Assembly (NCBI GenBank): GCA_019279435.1
Contig: JAAALK010000079.1
Location: forward strand, 104,575,198-104,639,197
Direction of reading: 5' to 3'
Source: Zizania palustris
Lineage: Eukaryota > Streptophyta > Magnoliopsida > Poales > Poaceae
Length of the DNA: 64,000 nt
A model generated the notes under the pieces. It did no database searches. It saw only the letters and a list, made by a program, of their open reading frames with translations, and was not told the DNA's origin. A program made the translations under genes and the position numbers. Positions 1 through 12,097 of this stretch are shown here, piece by piece (position 1 is the first letter of the stretch; the number at the start of each line of letters is the position of its first letter).

Positions 1-2207
1 TTTTGGACGGCAGAAGTAAAGTTCCTTGGACACATCATCTCTGCGCAAGGTATCGCAGTGGACCCTGCCACCATAGAAGCAGTTACGGATTGGCTGCCAC
101 CTACAAATGTATCGGAGATACGAAGCTTTCTGGGTTTGGCCGGGTATTATCGGAGGTTTATCGAGAATTTTTCCAAGATAGACAAGCCTATTACCAAGTT
201 ATTGCAGAAAGGATAGAAGTTTGAATGGACTCCCGAATGCGAGGAAAGTTTTCGCACCCTCAAGACCCGGCTGGTGTCTGCACCCATACTGACCCTACCA
301 GATGTCAGGAAGGACTTCCATGTTTATTGTGACGCATCTCGCCAAGGATTGGGATGTGTTCTCATGCAAGACGGAAAGGTGAATTCATATGCCTCTCGTC
401 AGTTGAGACCCCATGAGTTGAACTACCCGACGCATGACTTGGAATTGGCCGCAGTTGTGCACGCCCTTAAGATTTGGAGGCATTATTTGGTCGGAAACCA
501 CTGCGAAATCTTTACGGATCACAAGAGTTTGAAGTACATCTTCACGCAGCCGGACCTCAATCTGAGGCAAAGGCGATGGTTGGAATTAATAAAGGACTAC
601 GACTTAGGTATTCACTACCACCCTGGAAAAACCAATGTGGTAGATGATGCATTAAGTCGTAAAGGATATTGCACCACCATCATGATTTAGGATCACGCGC
701 CCTTGCTATATAAGGAGATGGAAAAGTTAAACCTTGGATTAACGACAGGAGCATATCTAGCCACCCGGGAAACCCGGCCTATCCTGTTCGAGCAAATCCG
801 AGAAGCTCAGTTGGAAGATCCGGATATAGCCGCCATTAAAGAGAACATGAGACAAGGTAAAGCCCTAGGATTTTCGGAAGACGAAGATGGCACCATACGG
901 TTTGGAACCCGGATATGTGTGCCAGATAAACCCGAGATAAAAACCCTTATCCTTAGGGAAGCCCATGATAACTTATACTCCATCCATCCTGGGAGTACCA
1001 AGATGTACCAAGACCTGAAGGAACGCTATTGGTGGGTTAGCATGAAGAGAGAGATTGCTTAGTTCGTCGTAGAATGTGACACCTGCCGAAGAGTAAAGGA
1101 AGAACATCAGAGACCTACAGGACTGTTACAGCCACTTAAAGTGCCTGAATGGAAATGGGAAGAGATCGGTATGGATTTCATCACCGGGATCCCAAAGACC
1201 CAACTTGGATACGACTCTATTTGGGTAATCATTGACCGGCTAACGAAAGTAGCCCACTTCATACCCGTTAAGACAACCTTCAGTGGTCCTAAGCTCGCAG
1301 AGTTGTACATGGCCTGCATTGTGTGTCTTCATGGAGTGCCCAAGAAGATAGTGTACGATAGAGGAAGTCAGTTTACCTCTCGTTTTTGGAAGAACCTTCA
1401 AGAAGAGATGGGAACGAGACTAAACTTCAGTACTGCTTACCACCCTCAGACAGATGGACAAACTGAAAGGGTGAATCAGATATTGGAAGATATGCTTCGG
1501 GCATGCGTCTTGGATTTTGGAGCAACTTGGGACAAGAGTTTACCGTACACTGAGTTTTCATACCGTTCGAAGCCAGCCTCCAGATGTCCCCGTTCGAAGC
1601 CCTATATGGACGTAAGTGTAGGACACCTCTACTTTGGGATCAAACCGGTGAATCCCAAGTGTTTGGAACAGACCTCCTTCAGGAAGCTGAAGAAAAGGTA
1701 CGGATCATCAGAGACCGGCTCAAGACAGCCCAATCTTGCCAAAAGAGCTATGCAGACAATCGTCGTCGAGACTTAGCCTTTGAAGAGGGAGAACATGTCT
1801 ACCTCCGTGTCACACCCCTTCGCGGCACCAAACAGTTTAACATGAGAGGAAAGTTGGCCCCTCGATATGTTGGACCATATCCCATTATTCGACGCCAAGG
1901 CGAAGTTGCCTATCAGTTGGAACTTCCACCCTCATTGACCGGAGTGCATGATGTGTTTCATGTGTCTCAACTAAAGAAGTGCCTTCGCGTCCCGACAAAG
2001 CAAGTGGACCTGCAACAGTTGGATGTTCAAGAGGATCTGACCTATGTGGAAAAGCCCGTCAAGTTCTTGGAAGTCAAAGAAAGGACCACCAGAAGCCGTG
2101 TCATCTGCTTCTACAAAGTTCAGTGGAGCAATCATCCCGTAGAGGAAGCTACATGGGAAAAAGAAGATGAACTCAAGGCACAGCATCCTGAGCTATTCGA
2201 GGATTGA
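1..2207 (+). pseudogene. Ty3/gypsy (Tekay/Del chromovirus) pol, 3' part: RT end, RNase H, integrase, chromodomain
   Basis: The window opens in frame 1 inside the reverse transcriptase thumb/connection (FLGHIISAQG, FLGLAGYYRRFI). RNase H follows (VYCDASRQGLGCVLMQ near 318-365; TDHKSLKYIF near 515-545). The integrase zinc-finger region is at about 960-1090 (AHDNLYSIHPG ... CDTCRRVK), and the catalytic core at 1140-1500 (GMDFITGIP, DRGSQFTSRFW, HPQTDGQTERVNQ), so its acidic residues are visible. A C-terminal chromodomain is seen at about 2040-2200 (FYKVQWSNHPVEEATWE), the hallmark of chromoviruses. Damage: in-frame stops at 214-216, 688-690 and 1060-1062, and a frameshift near 1565-1585 that moves the ORF to frame 3. 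It cannot be translated as one polyprotein. The purine tract and 3' LTR follow directly. Clade call is from family knowledge; the rest is read from sequence. Confidence 0.93.
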
Positions 2208-2233
2208 TCTGAATCTCGAGGATGAGATTCTCT

Positions 2234-2249
2234 GTAAGGGGGATAGGAT
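2234..2249 (+). other. Polypurine tract of the Tekay-type element
   Basis: GTAAGGGGGATAGGAT lies directly before the first TG of the LTR, about 25 bp after the pol stop. It would prime plus-strand DNA synthesis. Confidence 0.85.
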
Positions 2250-5204
2250 TGTAACACCCCAAGAATTAAAAAGAAATAAAATAAAAGAGAAACAATAATA
2301 AAGGAGTTTCTGAATTTTATTATTAAAGAAAATCCTAAAAGAACCCTAATAAAGCAAAATAGGGAGAAATATTTAAAATTTGGACATGAAAAATTTATGG
2401 GATAAACTAGAAGCCAAAATATAATTTTAGGAATTTTTGCAAATTTTTATCAACAGTAACTCAACCCTTAAACAAATATATGAGTTACTGCAATTATTTT
2501 AAATCAGAAAACATTTATAAATCGAATTGGGCCTCAACCCTCAAAGTCTTCAAGCCCAGCCCAGTCCAAGCCGCAAGCCACCGACAGGTGGGACCGACCT
2601 GTCGGCGCTCGCGCCCCCTCTCTCCTCCCGCGCCCGTCCCCGCTTGGCCCACTCGTCAGCCACCCATGCCCATTCTGCGCTCTCTGGTCGCCCGGGCCCA
2701 TCTGTCGGCCCCCTTCCTATTTTGTTCGCCCACTGACAGGTGGGGGCCACCTGTCAGCTTCGTCTTCTTCATGGAAGGGGATCCCCCCTTCCTTTTCCCC
2801 GGTGATCCCCTTCGGATTTCTTGCCGCCGGCAGCCCGATCTCGCCCGGTCATCCCCGGATCACCTTCCCCGAGCACCGCCACCCCCTTTCCGTATATGGA
2901 CAACGTGTTTTCACGTTTATAGAAGCATACCCGTGAGTTTGGAAACCCTCGCTGGAGATAAAAATAAACCTTCGGGTTTCCCTCCTATAGCCTACCATAT
3001 CCGCCGTCGATGACCCTATAAAGACCCCCCTCGGCCACTGCTCACTGCCCACACCTCCTAAGCGCGAGCCCTCGCTTTCCAGAGCCCCGACGCGAAGTTT
3101 TGGCTGTTAGCTCTGTTCCGCCTCCAGCCACCGCTCGCCGGCGATCCGAGTCCCCGCCGTTCCCGCTGTCGCCACCTTCGTGACCACCAGGACCCGCCCG
3201 TCCTCGTCCACGCCTCCGACGGACGAGAGGACCGCCGGATCACCTCGCCGCCGACGAACCCAAATGGTTCCTTCGCCCCTCGTCGACGCCGGTCGCCGTC
3301 AGTTCGCCGCCGCCACCACCGATACGCCCGAGTTCCCCTCACGTCACTGGTTCCATATTTGGCCTTAGCATCACCGTCCAACCCTCGTCGGCACTGGAAT
3401 TTCTCGCCGTTGTGCCGCCGGAGCCGAGAACGAAGGGGGTACTTGACCCTTTACCTCATGTCGTGCCGGACGGCATCTGAGCCGTACGATCGCATCTGTG
3501 CGGTGCAGATTAGATCCTGAGGGGATCTAATCTGGGCCCTCGGATCCCACCAAACCGGTACCTTTTAATCTGGACCATCGATTAAAACTTAAACCCCCGG
3601 AGTGATCTCATGCGTCCACGTCATACCGGTTCGCGCGATTTAATCCTGGCCGTTCATTTTCATTTAAACGATCCCACCTCACATCTCGCCGCCGGATCTC
3701 GATCCGATGGATCTGGATCAGTCGGTCCACGCGCACAATGCCGAGGACCACTGTGAGCCTGGCTCACCGTGGACCAGAGCCCTTTTCAGTTTAAATAAAA
3801 TTCCAGAAAATTGTTTAAACTTTGAAAATTCATAACTTGCTCATTTTAACTCAAAATTTTACCATACTAATTTTATTAAATTCAGTATTTTATTCTCCAC
3901 ACAATAATGCCATAAAAACAGTATGTTACTTTGGCACAAAATAATCTTAGCAATTAAATGAATAAAAACCCCTTAGGGTTAAAATTATTAATTCAGAAAA
4001 TAAATTAGGAAAAACCTTGAAAGATAAGTTTTACTGTTTTTCACCAAACTTCAGAATATTAAAACATTATTTCACATAGTAAAACCCATAAACATGTATG
4101 CTTATTAGTTGGTGGATTTTTATCTGTTTATTGAATGTATTGTTTATTTTTCTGTATCGAGAAGACTACGAGTTTGTTGAGGAGCCGGAGTTCTACCCTG
4201 AGGTTCCTCCATCCCCATTTGCTGAGCAAGGCAAGTCATCGACCTCTCTTGTGGAAATAGTTGATCATCATTGAGCCCAGTTTTCATAACTATCGCTATA
4301 ACTCATAGGATAATATTGCATTAGTCAAACATCAAGCCCTACACTTATATTTATTAGATCCTCGTCCTTGTGTGCAAACCAAAGCCATGCTTATTGAGCC
4401 TTAACTCCTTGTCACTCTACAAATATTAAATTAGCTAGTGCTTATTGAGGCACCGACGCGTCGGGGCACCATATGAAACCTATAAGAGGGTGCTGTTGAG
4501 TCGAGGCGAACCATACGGAAGGTTTTGGCACGAGTTCCCGTGGAATGGGTCATCTCGTTACACTTTGGTGTAAGTGATGAGTGCGTGCCTTGTGGGTACA
4601 GTGGTACATCTCTGATCAGAGTAATTCAATCTTTTCGAAAAGCCGAGCCCACGGTCAAGGGCGGGTTGTGTGACTACTCGCAGTTAGTTTACTAATGTTT
4701 GAATGGTTGAGTTATTCATGGCATGTAAGGACTGTTGTGCAAGGAGGTAAAACGTACTCCTCGACTTAGAAGATGATGATGCATACACATGTTTACTTTT
4801 CAGTACTAATAAATTGATCACATTTAATGCTTTACAATTATGCTTCTTCCGCAAAATTAGCCACTATCTCCCTTGTTATTATCTTGCATTATATTTGCAT
4901 TCGGTGGCTTGCTGGGTACATTTGTACTCACCCCCGTTGACTTACACCACCAGAGCACGTCTACTACGAGGAGGATGAAGGTATGGAGTAGCAACCCAGT
5001 CAAGGCGAGACTGGAACAAGGCATTCATCTAGGACCCTTTGATTTATTAGTTTCTCTTCATATTTATTCACTTTTGTACTAATACGGTCTACAAACCGTG
5101 AATGATTGCTCGTATTGTACGTGATCGCATGATGAACGTCTTGGTTTATTGATTTTCTATGGAATTTCAATAAAAGTCCTGATTTATTAAATCGGGGCGT
5201 GACA
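2250..5204 (+). mobile_element. 3' LTR of the Tekay-type gypsy element (2955 bp)
   Basis: The LTR begins TGTAACACCCC and ends GGGGCGTGACA, the terminal signature of Del/Tekay LTRs. U3 (about 2250-3040) holds a TATA box at 3017. The part after it is GC-rich (3050-3450) and then AT-rich. An AATAAA polyadenylation-type signal is at about 5169 near the 3' end. The stretch 4150-5204 is clearly related to the LTR fragment at 42860-44234 and, in reverse, to the solo LTR at 44317-46740. Open frames inside it (for example 2480-3013) have no homologue that I recognise and are GC-driven. Confidence 0.92.
3017..3023 (+). promoter_or_regulatory. TATA box of the Tekay-type LTR
   Basis: TATAAAG in the context ACCCTATAAAGACCCCCC, followed by a C-rich stretch and GC-rich sequence, as expected for the U3/R border. 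It should drive plus-strand transcription of the element. Confidence 0.6.
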
Positions 5205-5209
5205 ACTTG
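5205..5209. repeat. Presumed 3' target-site copy (ACTTG) of the Tekay-type element
   Basis: These are the five bases after the terminal CA of the LTR. The partner copy would lie left of the window. The sequence beyond belongs to a Sirevirus, so the gypsy element inserted into that element. Confidence 0.5.
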
Positions 5210-6283
5210 TCATGAGCATGGCTTTTATTTGTGAAAATTTAAAAATGATCACTGCTTAGTCTAGAAACTAGCATGAATAGGTTGAGTGCTTTTGCTATCT
5301 TTTACATACCTGATAGCTAGGTCCTTTTCACTTGGATTCTAATACGCAACTTGATCATTTCAAAATTATTGTGCTGAAAATTAAAAATTAAAAAATGAAT
5401 GAAAATAAAAATGAATGATATTCATGCTATTGTGTGCTAAAATTTAAAAGATCCAGGTGGGTCTGCTTTATCGCACTACTTTTTCTGGACTGCTTACCAT
5501 AGCACTTTTGTATGAACTGGGACATTGAAGTGTATGTCGTTACTGTTGCTTTAATCTTCTGATGGTTTCAACCTAGGCTTAGCTTGGTCGGTTAGCATAA
5601 GGTTTACATGCAAATAACCCCTGGCACTAAAAAAATCAAAAATCAAAAAGCTTGAATAAATTGCATGTCAAGTTTGCTGAAGCTCCTTGTAGTGGGATAT
5701 GCTTATCTTACTTTGCCATGTCTAGTATGCTAGTCTGAGTAGTGATGATTTTATTTGCTAAAAACTAAAAATGCTTGCTCATGCCTTTTGTTTAGATGGT
5801 ATTCATCTGAGTGTTTCATACAATACTTACAATTTTGAAAGCAAGTGCTTGTTGGTACTGTATTTGGAGTTACTCATGTTTTAGAAGCTTGCATCTATAC
5901 TCTACCCTCACACCCCTCTTTGCATATTTTTATCTCCTTGATGCTTGCATTGCCAAAGGGGGAGAATTGGTTTACATGATGCTTTTGGAGGCTTTTGGAT
6001 GATTGCTTGGTTAAGGGGGCGTAATTGGCTTTCATGATGCTTTAATACTTTTGCCAACAAAGATAGCTTAATTGCCTTTCATGATATTTTAATGCTTTTG
6101 CCAACAAAGATGCTTTTTGCATGAGTTGATGCTTTGCGTGAGGTTTTTGCCCAAGAGGGAGATCTTTTACCAAGTGACATGTTTTGCTCTTTTCTGAGTT
6201 TTATGGTCACTTGTGCGCCTAACTTGTAACTTTCATCATGTTTCTCTTTGGGGTTGTCAATGGACTCATCAAGGGGGAGACTT
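5205..6283 (+). mobile_element. Sirevirus-type copia element: 3' non-coding region with repeated purine tracts
   Basis: This is the internal DNA upstream of a 3' LTR; the rest of the element lies left of the window beyond the gypsy insertion. It has no coding frame. It carries several purine tracts in the same sense: AAAGGGGGAGAA near 5956, TTAAGGGGGCG near 6012, AAGAGGGAGA near 6152, and the LTR-proximal AAGGGGGAGA at 6271. Multiple purine tracts before the 3' LTR are a known Sirevirus trait. Several blocks (for example 5565-5615) match, in reverse orientation, the corresponding region of the Sirevirus at 30246-31630. Confidence 0.82.
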
Positions 6284-9200
6284 TGAAACCTAGTGAGGTC
6301 ACACTATGGTTTCTGTCTTTGTGATGAGTGATTGATAAGGATGAGCGGTTGAGCGATTGGTTGAGTGTTGGGTTGTGTGCATCGAAGGGTTCGATGTAGG
6401 TATGAGGTTTGTGTGTCGAGGGTTTCGGTGGTGCGTCACGTTCTTGTTTTGGCTTGTCTTGAATGTGTAGTGTGGAGATGATGACCAACTGTCAACGGCA
6501 TGTGATCGAGGGTCAAGCGGGGAGCTCGATGTCGGAGGATCAGGGAGGCCGGGTGAAGTTGGAGAAGATCTCAGGGGTGCACGAAAAGATCGAGCGAGAC
6601 TTGGACGGAAGGATGGTTGCGACGGCGTGATGACCGAGTCTGCGAAAGGGAGGTCAGGACAAGTAATCAGGCGGCTCGAGGGTATCGAGAGAAGAAAAGG
6701 CTTGCTAGCGCTTGGAGTCGCAAAGTGGTGTCATGAGTCGAAGAGTTGAGAGGCTTTGTCGGTTTCTGCTGAAAACCGTCGAATCTCTAAATATTTTTAA
6801 ATACAATAAACTTGAGTTTAGTTTTATTTGAGTATTTTAGTTTAATAGTGTAAACTTTTGGTATATTTTTAGAATTGTCAAATTCATAAAATATATTGAA
6901 AGGTTGAGTCAAGTTGTATTTTTTTTTGAGTCAAGTAGGAGAGTTATTTTCAAGATTGTTAATTCTGAAATTGTGTCTTGTTATTTTGTTAATTGTGGAA
7001 AAGTTGTAGGACTTATGTGTAAAGTTGGCTCTTAGGGTATGGCTATAAAATGGGCCTTATACCAAAGTAGTTGGCTGCCTCTTTTGAAGAAATACAACTA
7101 GAATTTTCTGAGATGAAAGGTCTGATTATTTTGTGATGTTTGATACCTGAAATTTCATCTTCAGCTCATCTATTCTGTGATTTTGCTGTTCTTCTTGGAA
7201 TTACCTTTCTGCACTCACTGTGTGCATCCCAAAAACACTGTTTCCCATCCAGTTTTTTTCCAGGATATTTACTGTTGCGCCGCAAGGCTTGTTGTTGATG
7301 AGTTTTGTTCCTTGAAGTCTGATTTCTGCACAGCATTTTTGGAGAGTTTGAAGTTCATCTTCGATTTGAGTTTTCTGTGATTTATTGTGTTGTTTCGACA
7401 TCACTGTTCACCATCTAAAGTTTTTGCTGAGAATTGCTGTTGCATACCCAGAAACACTTTGCTCTGAAAATCAATTAGCAGAACTTTTTGATCTGATTTC
7501 TCCAGTATTATGGTACTGGTTTTGTGTATGATTCAACATCAAGTCATTCATTCAAGAATTCAATTGAGGAAGTGAAGGTTCTGATCAAGACAATTTTCAG
7601 AAGATCAAGAAAAAGGTGCTGAAGTTTCTTCAGGTGATATTCTGTTCTTGAGCAGAGTTGTTTTATTTTGAGTAGTGCTGAGTCCCTTTTCTGGTTGTTT
7701 GAGGAGTTAGCTGGTCCAGTCTTTTGTATGTACTGAATTTAAATGAATCGTGATTTTGATTGAGTAAATTTTATCTAAATGAATGTAATCTGTTCTAAGG
7801 ATATATCTCTGCTGTTGATTATTCAGATCTGAAATTCTTGTTTAAATTGTTTGAGTATTGATGAATTTTTCAGTAAAAACATTATCAGGATATTGTTCTA
7901 TGTTCTAGCTAGGTATGTACATCATGTGTGATCTTTAGAAAGGGTTTTCAGAAGTGGTTCAGAAGTATTGAAATTGATTCCAAAAATTTTATTCATTGCG
8001 CCAAACTTTGTTTGAATCAAACCTTGAGTCAGTTTCAGTTCTGTTCAGAGTTTTACTGTGAGTATAGAATTTTAGATTCTCTGTCTGTATCAGGTTTTTG
8101 TTTTCATATTTGTATCAAAATTATGCAATATAAAGTTTGAATGTTTGTTACTAAATCAATCAAAACATTTATAGTTTTTTGAACCTATTTTTGGATATCA
8201 ATTTCCTAGGACTGGTCTGTTTGTTGTGTTGGGAATTAGTTTTGTTCCTTAGAAATAGAGTATCAATCCAAGTTGTTTGTTATCAGCAATTTGTTTAGAG
8301 TTTCAGCCTTTGTGAATTGTTTCAGGATTCAATTCTGAACTCTTGAACTGTTTTTAAACCTTTTGTCATCCGGTAATTCTTTTGATGAACACAGAATTGA
8401 TTTAGTGAGTAAACTGTTTATTGTCCAGATTTTGTCAATTTTGTGATTACCACTGTCTGTACTATTCAGTTTCATTCTGCAGGATGTTTTAAAGTGTTGC
8501 TGATAAGTAAGCAAGCTTTAAGTGAACAATTGAATCCAAACTTGTGATATTACTTGATTTTATTTACTAATACATTTTCAGTAAACTAATTCAAACTGAA
8601 CTCTGTGTAGTAAACTAAATTGAATTGGTTGTCTGATTTGAAAAATAATCTTATGTTCTAAACACTGGTGTTCTGAAATCTCTGTTTATTGCCTAACCTA
8701 GTGCTGAACAAATATTCCATCTATATTTTCAGTATTGTTTCACATCTAGTTTGTGCCAATACATCAAATCTTGTTCTGAATATGAATGTCTGAAATTTCT
8801 GTTTTGAAGTGAGTTGTTAAACTGCAAGTTATTTTTAGATTTAAATTAAATTGTTTCAGTCCAGATCTGTTTTCTGAAATCACAGTCTTGTTTCAATTCA
8901 TAATTACCTCTGAAATCACTGTTCATTTTCAGAAGTGTATTTTTAGTTTCAGTTTATAGGTTGAGCTCATCCTTGAATCTGTTGCAGTTTGTTTAGATGA
9001 TTGAGTTTGTTTACTTCTGAGTTCAAAATCTGATATAGATATGAAATAGCATTGTAAAGTTGTTGTTTGAAGGAATCATTTGATCTGAAGAGAGTTTGGT
9101 TAATTTGATTGATTTTGGTGTCTAGTTTCAGCTCAAGTGTCAAGGTCATGTGTTAACCAAGTTTTCTGAATTGGTAGAGATATCGTTTCTCTGATTCGTA

Positions 9201-9327
9201 TTGGTTGGTTTAAATTTGAATCTGAATTTTTGGAGGAGCGTTGGATGAATTGAATAGGCCATCTTATTCATGAGAATTTGTCGAGGCGTCTATTCACCCC
9301 CCCTCTAGTCGCCATTCCGATCCCACA
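6284..9327 (+). mobile_element. Sirevirus-type 3' LTR (3044 bp)
   Basis: It starts TGAAACCTAG right after the purine tract and ends with ATTCACCCCCC...CCGATCCCACA. This resembles the ends of the Sirevirus LTRs at 28187 and 39578, which read ATTCACCCC...TCCTACA. A TATA box is at 7044. Downstream of it the LTR is unusually long and T-rich, with no coding potential (short ORFs only). The bases after it (ATCGC, 9328-9332) are the presumed target duplication, and the next sequence belongs to a gypsy element. Confidence 0.85.
7044..7050 (+). promoter_or_regulatory. TATA box in the Sirevirus 3' LTR
   Basis: TATAAAA within ATGGCTATAAAATGGGCC, about 760 bp into the LTR. This is a typical copia U3/R layout. 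Confidence 0.6.
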
Positions 9328-9339
9328 ATCGCCATTGCC

Positions 9340-10631
9340 TGACCCGAGCCCGGTCAAGGTGACCAGTGCCATCGGAGTCACCTGAGGGCGGGTCACCTTC
9401 GGTGGGTGATGCGGCGGGAACCCAACCTTCTTCATCGAGAAGGTCTGAGGATCCGCTATCGATGGCGCGAGTGGCCACAACAGAACCCACTGTTCCGAGG
9501 GAGGAGTGATCCACTCCTCCTATTACGATCGGGTCGGTGCCACCACCTTCTAGGCGTACTCCCGCTCAGTGATGGTCGGTGGCCATGGCCATGCGCTTGA
9601 AGTCATTTGAGTACCATAGCCTGAAGTCGATGGTAAGCTTTCTTGTAAAAAAGGCTTGCGTACCTTGGCATATAGATTAGTCTCGGTATCCGCCCAGGAG
9701 GTGGCTCTCAATATAAGTGAGAAGCTAAACACCAAGGACGCCGAGTTGTCCCATAAGGATGATGAGGTATGGTGGCTGGATATGGAGAACGATGGTCTCC
9801 GGGTGGAGCTTCACAATCTTCACGAGTAGCTCAACCTCTTGGCCCTTGGTATGTGTCGGTATCTTTAGCATTTTTATCCACAGATCCAGAGCATAACTTT
9901 TCTTCATCTTCTCATAGAGTTGTTGGTGTCGGGCGAGCGTCCGGAGACGATCGTCATCCAGGCACAATGTTCGGTGGATGCTGTGGTAGTTGAGAGGGAC
10001 GTTGCTCTGGACAAGCTAGAGGAGGCGGTGAAGCAACTCGCTGAAAGAGATGTTGCCTCCATCGAGCTGAAGAAATTGAAGAAGAAGCTCACCGTGTCTG
10101 AGGCTTCGACCCAGAAATGGCATGGTGAGTATAAAAGTATAGACTTCTTCTGAGTGCTTGTTTCTTCGAAGCCGAATTTCATCAATTTCTATCCTAAAAA
10201 CTCTATTTTGCTCTATAGAGGTCCACCATCGAGTGATCGATCAGTTTGAAAACCTAGAGCGGCGTCTGGCGACCACCTAGAGGCATCTGGATGCCTATCG
10301 AACATGCGCTAAGGCGATGATCCGAATGGTTGATGACGAGCCCCCGAGCACTCAGTGGTCAGCGGACGAGTCATTTGCTTGGCTGGTCAGCTCTAAAGGA
10401 CGGTTGAAGTAGTCGACTCGGGACTTCACGAACACAGCGGCTACTCACGTGATGGGCGTCGTTTGGGAAATGTACCCGGCCATCCGAATGGATCTCATCC
10501 AGGTAGGGTGGCTAGCGCGTTTCAACGAAGTCGATACCCAATGAGGTTATGCCGAAGACGAGGAAGTGGTTGATGCCCTGACTACTGACATTGAATATTA
10601 TCCTCCTGCTCCTCCTGCACCTATCGAGTGA
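9340..10631 (+). pseudogene. Antisense gene of the Tat-like element: C-terminal coiled-coil part of a Transposase_28-type protein
   Basis: This plus-strand gene is opposite in sense to its host element. Readable exon-like blocks are separated by GT...AG introns: about 9340-9631, 9681-9850, 9917-10124 and 10219-10631. The middle blocks encode acidic coiled coil (VERDVALDKLEEAVKQLAER near 9985-10045). The last ends GYAEDEE...EYYPPAPPAPIE with a stop at 10629-10631. Such endings occur in the grass putative gypsy-type transposon protein family (Transposase_28), recalled from memory. Several stops interrupt the blocks, and the N-terminal half is absent, removed by the Sirevirus at 9327. Function unknown. 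Confidence 0.62.
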
Positions 10632-11160
10632 CAAAAATATGTGTGACATATTTGCGAAACATGTAATCATAATGTTTCTTGTTCACTTTTTGTATTTTTG
10701 TGTTCAATCTGACTGGTCGTGATCACTTGGCCATAGTTGCAAGCTCACTAGCATAGGTATAACGCATGCCACACACGCTTTTTTGAGCTGCAATTTTATA
10801 GACCACATGAATCACTAGAACCAGATGGTAGAGGCAACTCATCCGGAATCCGATCAACCCGACTCAGTCGGAGCTGATTATGGATACTGAGTGAGCGACC
10901 ATGAAATCCCATAGAGGAGATTGCCAAAAGAGGGTTGTCGTTAAGCATCCCGGGAAGGTCTTCACTAACTCAACCAGAGCTGATCGTGGATACAGAGTAG
11001 GAATACCGCGGCAGGTCCCAAGGGAAATGCTTAAGAACCACAAACTTGTTAAGAACACAGAAGCAGAGGGGCCTTCCAATGACTCAGCCAGAGCGGATCA
11101 TGGATACAGAGTGGGAAAAACCGCTACTGCTCCGATAATTGTGCTTACAAGTAAATAAAT
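10632..11160 (+). repeat. Degenerate repeats with core AGAGCGGATCATGGATACAGA, first block
   Basis: Related units centred near 10875, 10980 and 11095 share GAGC(T/G)GAT(C)(A/G)TGGATAC(T)GAGT, spaced about 110 bp. No coding sequence is evident. This follows the antisense gene and may be its 3' flank. Confidence 0.55.
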
Positions 11161-11480
11161 TCCAATTTTGAATGATGTATCAAATTGAAATTTAAAGTAT
11201 GGAGAATTGGAGACTTATCTTGGCGGCCCTGTGCCACCAGAGGTGGTGGGAATGTTAAATCCTGCGAATTCCGTTTGGCAAAGATCGGTGGAGAAAATCA
11301 TGGTGAACCATAAATGGCGCTGAGGCAAGAGGCGCGTCAGGTGGCAAATCCCTTCTACATGGCAGGGGATTTTGACTGTTGCGATACAGCGACTGGCGGA
11401 GCGATCTTCAATGTGTCATTAGCGGGGTTCCGCTTTTAATAGGACGCTAGCGGTTCGCCTCCCTACCTTCCATTTGGGCC
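11161..11480. other. Gene-free stretch upstream of a TATA box
   Basis: Moderately GC-rich DNA with no recognisable coding sequence. It precedes the TATA box at 11481 and probably acts as the upstream region of the plus-strand unit at 11580. No known motif recognised. Confidence 0.4.
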
Positions 11481-11488
11481 TATAAATA
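11481..11488 (+). promoter_or_regulatory. TATA box of a second antisense unit
   Basis: TATAAATA in GGGCCTATAAATAGGTACC, followed by a T/C-rich leader and an ATG at 11580. Its sense is opposite to the surrounding gypsy element. Confidence 0.5.
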
Positions 11489-11579
11489 GGTACCTTCGGC
11501 TTCAGTTTCTTCAACATCTCGGCATAGATCATATTCTATGCCTTGACTCTTTTCTTCATCAGAAGGCGTTGCCCTCTAG

Positions 11580-12097
11580 ATGGCTTGGTGCGACTATTTT
11601 TTGAAGGGTTATCAAGAGCCTCCAGACTTCGGGTAAGTGAATCTTGACTTGTTGATTTCTTCATCAATCTTCATAACTAGAGTCTTGATCACTTTTCCTT
11701 CTTGAAGATCACTGGCGTCTTGGAGATGGGACTACAAGCCCATGCGGTGACCTTACGGAGGACCTTCGTGCTCGTCTTGGGCATGGTAAGCCCATGCGGT
11801 GACCTTACGCCTTCTTCCGACGAGCACGGTCTAGCTTGGTCCTCACCACCTTTGGGCGCTCCTCGGGGAGGGGCGTCCAGTGGTTCAATAGTCGGGGGAG
11901 AGGGTGTTCCTTCCCCATGTAGTGCCCCAATGGAATGTAGGTCCCTGGGGCGGCGGGTGGCCTCGACTGTCATTGCTGAGGTTGATCCTGCCCCGGTGTC
12001 ACAGGCATTGAAGGCTTCCATCGAGGCCTGCCTATCGACGTCTAAAGCCCTTTCGTACTTCTTTCCGGCGCTTGAGCCCCCTGATCCTGCTCAGTAG
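11580..12097 (+). pseudogene. Possible second spliced antisense ORF, function unknown
   Basis: An ATG at 11580 opens MAWCDYFLKGYQEPPDF, which runs into a good donor (GGG/GTAAGTGA, GT at 11633-11634). A T-rich intron follows and a candidate acceptor at 11706-11707. An open frame then runs to 12097 (starting at 11702) with a Pro/Gly/Ser-rich middle and the end ALEPPDPAQ. Simple joining of the first exon to this frame is out of phase, so either the true acceptor differs or there is an indel. A 22-bp direct repeat (AAGCCCATGCGGTGACCTTACG) occurs at about 11737 and 11789. I recognise no domain. Confidence 0.35.

Noticed and set aside
2480..3013. 177-residue open frame in the Tekay-type LTR
   Set aside because: Pro/Arg-rich, no family match that I recognise, lies in the GC-rich U3 around the TATA box; explained by base composition.
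11702..12021. Minus-strand frame opposite the possible antisense ORF
   Set aside because: Shadow of the GC-biased plus frame; no promoter or splice context.
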